A stretch of 64,000 nt of DNA from Thermosinus carboxydivorans Nor1 (GTDB taxonomy: Bacteria; Bacillota; Negativicutes; Sporomusales; Thermosinaceae), in the NCBI RefSeq assembly GCF_000169155.1, contig NZ_AAWL01000002.1, positions 62,001 to 126,000 of the forward strand, given 5' to 3'. The notes under the pieces are model-generated. The model did not search any database. It was given only the letters and a program-made list of their open reading frames with translations, and was not told where the DNA came from. Positions 59,588 through 64,000 of this stretch are shown one piece after another. Both the position numbers and the translations under genes were made by a program. How positions within the stretch are numbered: the first letter of the stretch is position 1; every line of letters starts with the position of its first letter.

Positions 59588-61640
59588 AGTTGTAGAATAT
59601 CATATTGAACGCCTCGCCAAAACGAAGCTTAAGAACACTCTGCAGCTCATTGAATATTTCCGGCCGTGTTACAGCCTGTTGCGCAGCCTGGCGTGCTTCC
59701 AACAAGATATCAAGGTCACGGACAATATCGGCAATTTTTAAGTCCGGCATGCCGTGTTGACGCGTACCAAAAAACTGGCCCGGACCACGTAGTAAAAGAT
59801 CTTTTTCTGCTAAAACGAAGCCGTCTTGGGTTGTAGTCATTATTGCCAGCCGCTCTTTACTCTCCTCGCTCTTGCTATCGGAAATTAAAATACAGAAAGA
59901 TTGGTGTTCACCTCTCCCAATACGCCCCCGCAGTTGATGTAACTGTGCCAATCCGAAGCGATCGGCGCCCTCTATGACCATAACGGTCGCGTTTGGTACG
60001 TTTACGCCTACTTCAATAACAGTCGTGGCTATGAGAACTTGAATTTTGCCGGAATAAAACGCATTCATCACGGCATCTTTTTCCTGCGACTTCATTTTGC
60101 CGTGAACCAAGCCACAGGTCAAACCTTTAAAGTACGTACGGGCTAATTGCTCATACATTTGTACCGCCGCCCGCGCTTCCAGTTTGTCCGATTCTTCGAC
60201 TAGCGGACAAACAACATAAGCCTGTCGGCCAGCAGCCACTTCCCGAGCGACAAAATTATAAACCCGGCCGCGCATTTCCCCGGTAACACTGTAAGTTTTG
60301 ATAGGTTTACGTCCTGGCGGCAGCGTGCGAATTACCGAAACATCCAAATCCCCGTAGACGGTAAGCGCCATCGTTCGTGGAATTGGCGTCGCCGTCATTA
60401 CCAGGACATCGGGCATTTTTCCCTTTGCCTGCAGTAAAGCCCGCTGCCGTACACCAAATCGGTGTTGTTCGTCAGTAACTACCAAGCCGAGATGTTTAAA
60501 ATGCACGTCATCCTGGAGCAAAGCATGTGTACCAATTACAATATCGACAAGCCCATTGCGCAGGTTGGCAAGAACCTGATCACGCTCCCGTTTTGTCAGT
60601 CTGCCTGTTAATAACGCCAGTCTTATTCCCAAGTTGGCCAATAAACGGGATAGGGTATGAAAATGCTGTTCCGCCAAAATTTCGGTGGGAGCCATCATCG
60701 CCCCCTGATACCCGTTTTCTACCGTCTTAACCAATGCCAGGGCGGCAATAACCGTTTTACCTGAGCCGACATCGCCCTGAAGCAGCCGCTGCATAGGTCG
60801 CGTATCTTCCATGTCGGCTTTAATTTCCTGTAGTGCCACCTGTTGATCGGTTGTTAGTGTAAAAGGTAATCGGGCCAAAACTTCTTTGCTCAGTTTTCCG
60901 TCCTGAGCGTGTTTAATACCTTGGAATTCGTGTTTATTTCGATTTTTTAAGTATAATAGTCCATATTGCAAAAAAAACAGTTCTTCAAAAACTAATCGGC
61001 GCCGAGCTTGGGTCAAGGCATCCTTATCCGGCGGAAAGTGAATGCTTTCTAGAGCTTGGTCCCTCCCTATTAGGTTATATCGGCAGATTATATTGCCGGG
61101 AAGAATTTCAGGGATAGGGTGGCAGTCTGTCAATGCTTGCCGTACTAATTGTCGCAGCACACGTTGATTAATATTCTCGGTGGCCGGATACACGGGGACA
61201 ATACGGCCGACATTCAATAGTTCTTCCACCTCATCTACGATTTCCACCTCGGGATTAACGAGCTGGATAGTGTTAAAACGCCGTTCTGCTTTGCCATAGA
61301 CAATAAGCTCCATGCCAGGTCTGTACCGGGTTTTGCGATAAGATTGGTTAAACCAGACCAATTGCGCTACCGCCGAATCATCCCGAACAGTCACTTTCGT
61401 CAATGTAAGTCCGCGGCGTGGTTTTCTCTCTTCTACTGCAACTACTGTTGCCCGAAAAGTTTGAACTTCGTTATCTTCGAGCAGTTTTATCGGTTTAAAA
61501 TAGCTTCGGTCTTCATAGCGCCTGGGATAGTGCGTAAGTAAGTCTTCTATGGAAAAAATGTTTAATTTAGCCAAATAAGCAGCTCTTGCCGGCCCTACAC
61601 CCTTCAAATATTTAATATTTGTCGACAACTTTTCCGGCAA
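59586..61640 (-). CDS. recG: ATP-dependent DNA helicase RecG
   Basis: The 684-aa helicase regresses stalled replication forks. It has the N-terminal wedge/OB domain (GVGPARAAYLAKLNI), superfamily 2 motifs (LLQGDVGSGKTVIA, MAPTEILAEQH, VTDEQHRFG, VMTATPIPRT) and the TRG-region (GVNVPNATVMVIEGADRFGLAQLHQLRGRIGRG). The start is TTG 61640 behind GGGGG. It follows a DUF1858 gene by 18 bases. Confidence 0.96.
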   Translation of the reverse strand: MPEKLSTNIKYLKGVGPARAAYLAKLNIFSIEDLLTHYPRRYEDRSYFKPIKLLEDNEVQTFRATVVAVEERKPRRGLTLTKVTVRDDSAVAQLVWFNQSYRKTRYRPGMELIVYGKAERRFNTIQLVNPEVEIVDEVEELLNVGRIVPVYPATENINQRVLRQLVRQALTDCHPIPEILPGNIICRYNLIGRDQALESIHFPPDKDALTQARRRLVFEELFFLQYGLLYLKNRNKHEFQGIKHAQDGKLSKEVLARLPFTLTTDQQVALQEIKADMEDTRPMQRLLQGDVGSGKTVIAALALVKTVENGYQGAMMAPTEILAEQHFHTLSRLLANLGIRLALLTGRLTKRERDQVLANLRNGLVDIVIGTHALLQDDVHFKHLGLVVTDEQHRFGVRQRALLQAKGKMPDVLVMTATPIPRTMALTVYGDLDVSVIRTLPPGRKPIKTYSVTGEMRGRVYNFVAREVAAGRQAYVVCPLVEESDKLEARAAVQMYEQLARTYFKGLTCGLVHGKMKSQEKDAVMNAFYSGKIQVLIATTVIEVGVNVPNATVMVIEGADRFGLAQLHQLRGRIGRGEHQSFCILISDSKSEESKERLAIMTTTQDGFVLAEKDLLLRGPGQFFGTRQHGMPDLKIADIVRDLDILLEARQAAQQAVTRPEIFNELQSVLKLRFGEAFNMIFYN

Positions 61641-61658
61641 CTGTATCCCCCTTTGGTA

Positions 61659-61857
61659 CTATTCTTCCGATTTGAGAGCGTTTAATTCTTTTAGCAGCGT
61701 TTCTAAATCAACGTCATGCATTTTGGCTCCTTTTTCGATTGTTTCCGTAGCCGATCCCATACAACCAATACATCCCATTCCATGCCGGGATAAAAACTTC
61801 GCGGGCCTGCGGCAGCAGCCGCAAGACGGCCATTATCGGCATTTCTTTAGTAATCAA
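61659..61857 (-). pseudogene. DUF1858 protein gene with a frameshift in a T-run
   Basis: From TTG 61857 (after GGGAGGCG) the frame reads MITKEMPIMAVLRLLPQAREV, then loses register. In another frame it continues RHGMGCIGCMGSATETIEKG and ends with LLKELNALKSEE and TAG at 61659-61661. Removing one base from the homopolymer at 61792-61796 restores a normal 65-aa DUF1858 protein with its CxxC (CIGC). It is therefore either a sequencing error or a recent mutation. Members are small putative redox proteins with Cys motifs. Confidence 0.75.
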
Positions 61858-61946
61858 AGGGTACGCCTCCCCTCTCTTTTTTTGTTCTACTTTCAATATA
61901 TGTCTAAGAAATCCTTCCTGAAACGGCAATATTATTCTGCCAACCC

Positions 61947-61976
61947 TTGCACACCCTAAGTTTCCTGTGATAGAAT
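61947..61976 (+). promoter_or_regulatory. Promoter of rpmB
   Basis: TTGCAC (61947-61952) and TAGAAT (61971-61976) are 18 bp apart, with a leader of about 45 bases. Confidence 0.55.
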
Positions 61977-62029
61977 AATTGTGTTTAGTTTGAAGGATGG
62001 GTTGTCTTCTTTAAAAGGAGGTGGAATAG

Positions 62030-62221
62030 ATGGCAAATGTATGTGAAATCTGTGGCAAAGGCGAACGTAGCGGCTTCAACGTTAGCCATTCCAATTTAAA
62101 AACCAAGCGCACCTGGAAACCAAACATTCAGCGCGTAAAAGCAGTAGTGAATGGTGAAATTAAGCGGATTAATACTTGCACCCGCTGCTTACGATCCGGA
62201 AAAGTACAACGGGCAATCTAA
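62030..62221 (+). CDS. rpmB: 50S ribosomal protein L28
   Basis: The 63-aa protein is typical L28: CEICGKGERSGFNVSHSN, TKRTWKPNIQRVK and a terminal ICTRCLRSGKV-type motif (TCTRCLRSGKVQ). The two CxxC pairs make it a zinc-binding (C+) paralogue type. AAAGGAGGTGG precedes ATG 62030. It is monocistronic. Confidence 0.96.
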   Translation: MANVCEICGKGERSGFNVSHSNLKTKRTWKPNIQRVKAVVNGEIKRINTCTRCLRSGKVQRAI

Positions 62222-62232
62222 TTTAGTTAGTT

Positions 62233-62258
62233 AAGGGGCGACATCAAGTCGCCCCTTG
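62233..62258. terminator. Bidirectional terminator
   Basis: AAGGGGCGAC pairs with GTCGCCCCTT around ATCAA, followed by TGTTTTA. It lies between rpmB and convergent hslO and overlaps the end of hslO. Confidence 0.85.
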
Positions 62259-63119
62259 TTTTATGTGTTGCAAAATGGCTGCTAGTTCTTGACTGTTAAA
62301 AAAATATTTTTCATTGCAAAAGTGACAAACTAGTTCGGCTTGTCCTTCTTTGATCATATCTGTCAACTCTTGCTCGCCTAGGTTGATAAGAACCCGTTCC
62401 ACGCGCTCGCGCGAACAAGGACAATGAAAGGTAAGTTTTTTTGGTTCATACAGGTTTATTGACAATCCTGTAAAAATTTTTTCCAGTATATCGGCGGCGC
62501 CATATCCTGCCTTTATCAAGTGAGATACAGGCCTTAACGACGCCAGATTTTGCTCTAATTTATCAATAACTTCGTCTGCCGCACCCGGCAGAGCTTGAAC
62601 TAAAAATCCGCCAGCCGCCTGCACGGTATAGTCAGGACCGACCAATACGCCCAAAGCGACGCTTGATGGCGTTTGCTCCGAAGTCAAGAGATAATTGGTA
62701 ACATCTTCCGCAATTTCGCCGCTCACTAACGGGGCGCTTCCGGTAAAAGGCCGCTTCAACCCGGTAAATCGTGTAACAAAAATATTGCCAGCGCCTACCG
62801 CTTTACCGACGTCAAGTTTACCTTCCTGCAACGGCAAATCGATCTGCGGGTTTTTCACATAGCCGCGAACTGAACCCCGTGCGGTGGCATCGGCAATAAT
62901 TTCTCCCAGTGGGCCGTCCCCGCTAATGCGGACGGTAATACTTTCGTCTGCTTTCAAATTCGTTGCTAGTAGTAGCGCAGCCGTCATCGTTCTGCCTAGT
63001 GCCGCAGCAGCTACGGGATAACAATTATGCCGCCGCCGTGCCTCATCAGTTAAATTGGTCGTAACAGCTGCAAAGGCACGCAACCCTGGCGCAGTTGCCC
63101 TAATAACATGATCTTCCAT
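62244..63119 (-). CDS. hslO: Redox-regulated chaperone Hsp33
   Basis: The 291-aa holdase is activated when oxidation releases zinc from its C-terminal four-Cys switch. That switch is intact here as CPCSRER (CxC) and CHFC (CxxC). The N-terminal domain is normal (AAAALGRTMTAALLLATNLK, GSVRGYVKNP). It has the standard length. Confidence 0.95.
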   Translation of the reverse strand: MEDHVIRATAPGLRAFAAVTTNLTDEARRRHNCYPVAAAALGRTMTAALLLATNLKADESITVRISGDGPLGEIIADATARGSVRGYVKNPQIDLPLQEGKLDVGKAVGAGNIFVTRFTGLKRPFTGSAPLVSGEIAEDVTNYLLTSEQTPSSVALGVLVGPDYTVQAAGGFLVQALPGAADEVIDKLEQNLASLRPVSHLIKAGYGAADILEKIFTGLSINLYEPKKLTFHCPCSRERVERVLINLGEQELTDMIKEGQAELVCHFCNEKYFFNSQELAAILQHIKQGAT

Positions 63120-63137
63120 ATAAACTAAATACCCCTA

Positions 63138-63695
63138 TTAACTAAATTCTTCCGTCATTAATACCTTACCGGTCTGAATATCTAAAACCTCGAGCTTACT
63201 TCCGATGATGCGGGCAATTGTACCTATGCCGTCAGGACGCTTAGACATCGCCGGCGATCCCGGGTTTAGAAAGATACGGCCATTTTGCTTGGCAAGAACA
63301 GCCACATGAGTGTGCCCGCTGATAAAAAGAGAAACTTTCATTTTTTCGGCAAGCACCTGTTTAGCATCATCACTTAAATTATGGCCATGGGTTACAAGCA
63401 CAGATATATTTTCCAGCCGCAGATAAGTATATGGGGATTGGATCGGAATGTTTAATACCATGCCATCTACTTCGGCATCGCAGTTGCCGCAAGCTGCAAC
63501 AATTGGGATTGGACAATTGTTTAGCTCTTCGGCTAACGCCTTCGGGTCATATTCGTCAGGAATAACATTGCGCGGTCCGTGGTAAAGAACGTCACCGGCA
63601 TGAATAATTACATCCATGTCACAAAAATAACGATTGTATATTTTGCGCCATGTTGCTGCACAACCATGGGTATCACTCACAATACCTATCTTCAC
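63138..63695 (-). CDS. yfcE: YfcE-type metallophosphoesterase
   Basis: The roughly 185-aa calcineurin-like phosphodiesterase has all metal motifs: VSDTHG, HAGDVLYHG, GNCD, VTHGH and SGHTHV. Relatives hydrolyse artificial phosphodiesters; the natural substrate is unclear. GTG 63695 after GGGGG is preferred over TTG 63713, which has no ribosome site. Confidence 0.92.
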   Translation of the reverse strand: MKIGIVSDTHGCAATWRKIYNRYFCDMDVIIHAGDVLYHGPRNVIPDEYDPKALAEELNNCPIPIVAACGNCDAEVDGMVLNIPIQSPYTYLRLENISVLVTHGHNLSDDAKQVLAEKMKVSLFISGHTHVAVLAKQNGRIFLNPGSPAMSKRPDGIGTIARIIGSKLEVLDIQTGKVLMTEEFS

Positions 63696-63740
63696 GGTAT
63701 ATTGCCCCCACAACTGAAAAGTTTATTTCCTGGAAATATT

Positions 63741-64000
63741 TTACAAAACCTTTAAAAGATTAGCCATTTCGATAGCTGTCATTGCCGCATCAAACCCTTT
63801 ATTGCCTGCCTTAGTACCTGCCCGTTCAATCGCCTGTTCGATTGTTTCGGTAGTCAACACACCAAAAATGGTTGGTATTCCGGAAGCAAGAGCGACATGG
63901 GCAACCCCTTTGGAAACTTCCGCGCATACATAATCAAAATGCGGGGTATTGCCACGAATGACTGTGCCTAGACAGATAACAGCATCATATTTTTTGCTTG
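63741..64000 (-). CDS. ribH: 6,7-dimethyl-8-ribityllumazine synthase, C-terminal part
   Basis: The minus-strand frame, open at the window edge, reads [45 protein letters not shown] and [19 protein letters not shown] and stops at 63741-63743. It is the C-terminal 85 residues of lumazine synthase, the penultimate step of riboflavin synthesis, including the catalytic-site His of HFDYV. The rest, and probably the other rib genes, lie beyond the window. Confidence 0.95.
   Translation of the reverse strand, partial: SKKYDAVICLGTVIRGNTPHFDYVCAEVSKGVAHVALASGIPTIFGVLTTETIEQAIERAGTKAGNKGFDAAMTAIEMANLLKVL

Overview
The window looks like chromosomal DNA from an anaerobic, endospore-forming member of the Firmicutes with diderm relatives, most likely Negativicutes/Sporomusaceae (Thermosinus/Sporolituus/Sporomusa type). 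The grounds are: the gene order miaB-mutS-mutL-miaA-hfq-spoVK-hflX-ynbB, familiar from spore formers; spore genes (cotJABC, spoVK, an FtsW/SpoVE-type protein); anaerobe-type redox genes (FixCX, a small siroheme sulfite reductase, an O2-type H-NOX chemoreceptor); and a UGA-containing selenoprotein. No rRNA, tRNA or CRISPR array was seen. The taxon is an inference from reading, not from a search.

Layout. 1-4.8 kb: end of a chemotaxis operon (cheA 3' end, cheW, cheX, cheY), a small unknown protein and a dCache chemoreceptor. 5-6.8 kb: a secreted alkaline phosphatase behind a clear Pho box. 7-10.7 kb: a macrodomain protein (with the tail of a lost permease gene behind it), an exported M20 amidohydrolase and a lone LivJ-type lipoprotein. 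10.7-17.1 kb: spore and envelope genes (cotJABC with a Met/His-rich CotJA, PspC, FtsW/RodA family, a His-rich DUF2935 protein) plus a propeller protein, a half-size EamA protein and trmB. 17.2-21.4 kb: a PAS histidine kinase converging on a sigma-54-type regulator that lacks GAFTGA, a 93-aa NrdD-tail-like protein and a YqaA-type membrane protein. 21.5-22.9 kb: a molybdenum-cofactor riboswitch, a short leader ORF and a MOT1 molybdate/sulfate transporter. 23-28.3 kb: a sugar-acid (Entner-Doudoroff type) operon: IlvD/Edd dehydratase, LarA-like racemase/epimerase, FGGY kinase and KDPG aldolase. 28.6 kb: an unusual Cys-Phe-Pro-Arg repeat protein. 29-30.8 kb: an H-NOX chemoreceptor with the full O2-binding residue set. 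31-34.8 kb: siroheme reductase, FAH-family hydrolase, a UGA-containing [2Fe-2S] protein with a SECIS-like hairpin, YkvA and a Gfo/Idh dehydrogenase. 35-36.2 kb: an IS transposase.

36.4-55.9 kb is a largely minus-strand housekeeping block: a divergent yneA/lexA SOS pair with SOS boxes (lexA carries a frameshift), VanW, PRC-barrel, TPR protein, ynbB, hflX, a decayed class-C group II intron seated behind a terminator, a three-gene membrane/GTPase cluster, spoVK, hfq, miaA, an RsmJ-like methyltransferase, mutL, mutS, miaB and a 3D-domain wall protein under a c-di-AMP (ydaO) riboswitch. 56-64 kb: fixC-fixX, a tautomerase, a TVP38 protein, two small proteins, recG with an upstream frameshifted DUF1858 gene, rpmB, hslO, yfcE and the 3' end of ribH.

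Base composition is uneven: roughly 2.7-33 kb is visibly GC-rich with many GCC/GGC codons, while 1-2.7 kb and 34-64 kb are AT-richer. Two frameshifts (lexA, DUF1858) could be real or assembly errors. The strongest items for follow-up are the selenoprotein, the H-NOX receptor, the Moco riboswitch with its leader ORF, the CFPR-repeat protein, the regulator without GAFTGA and the group II intron remnant.
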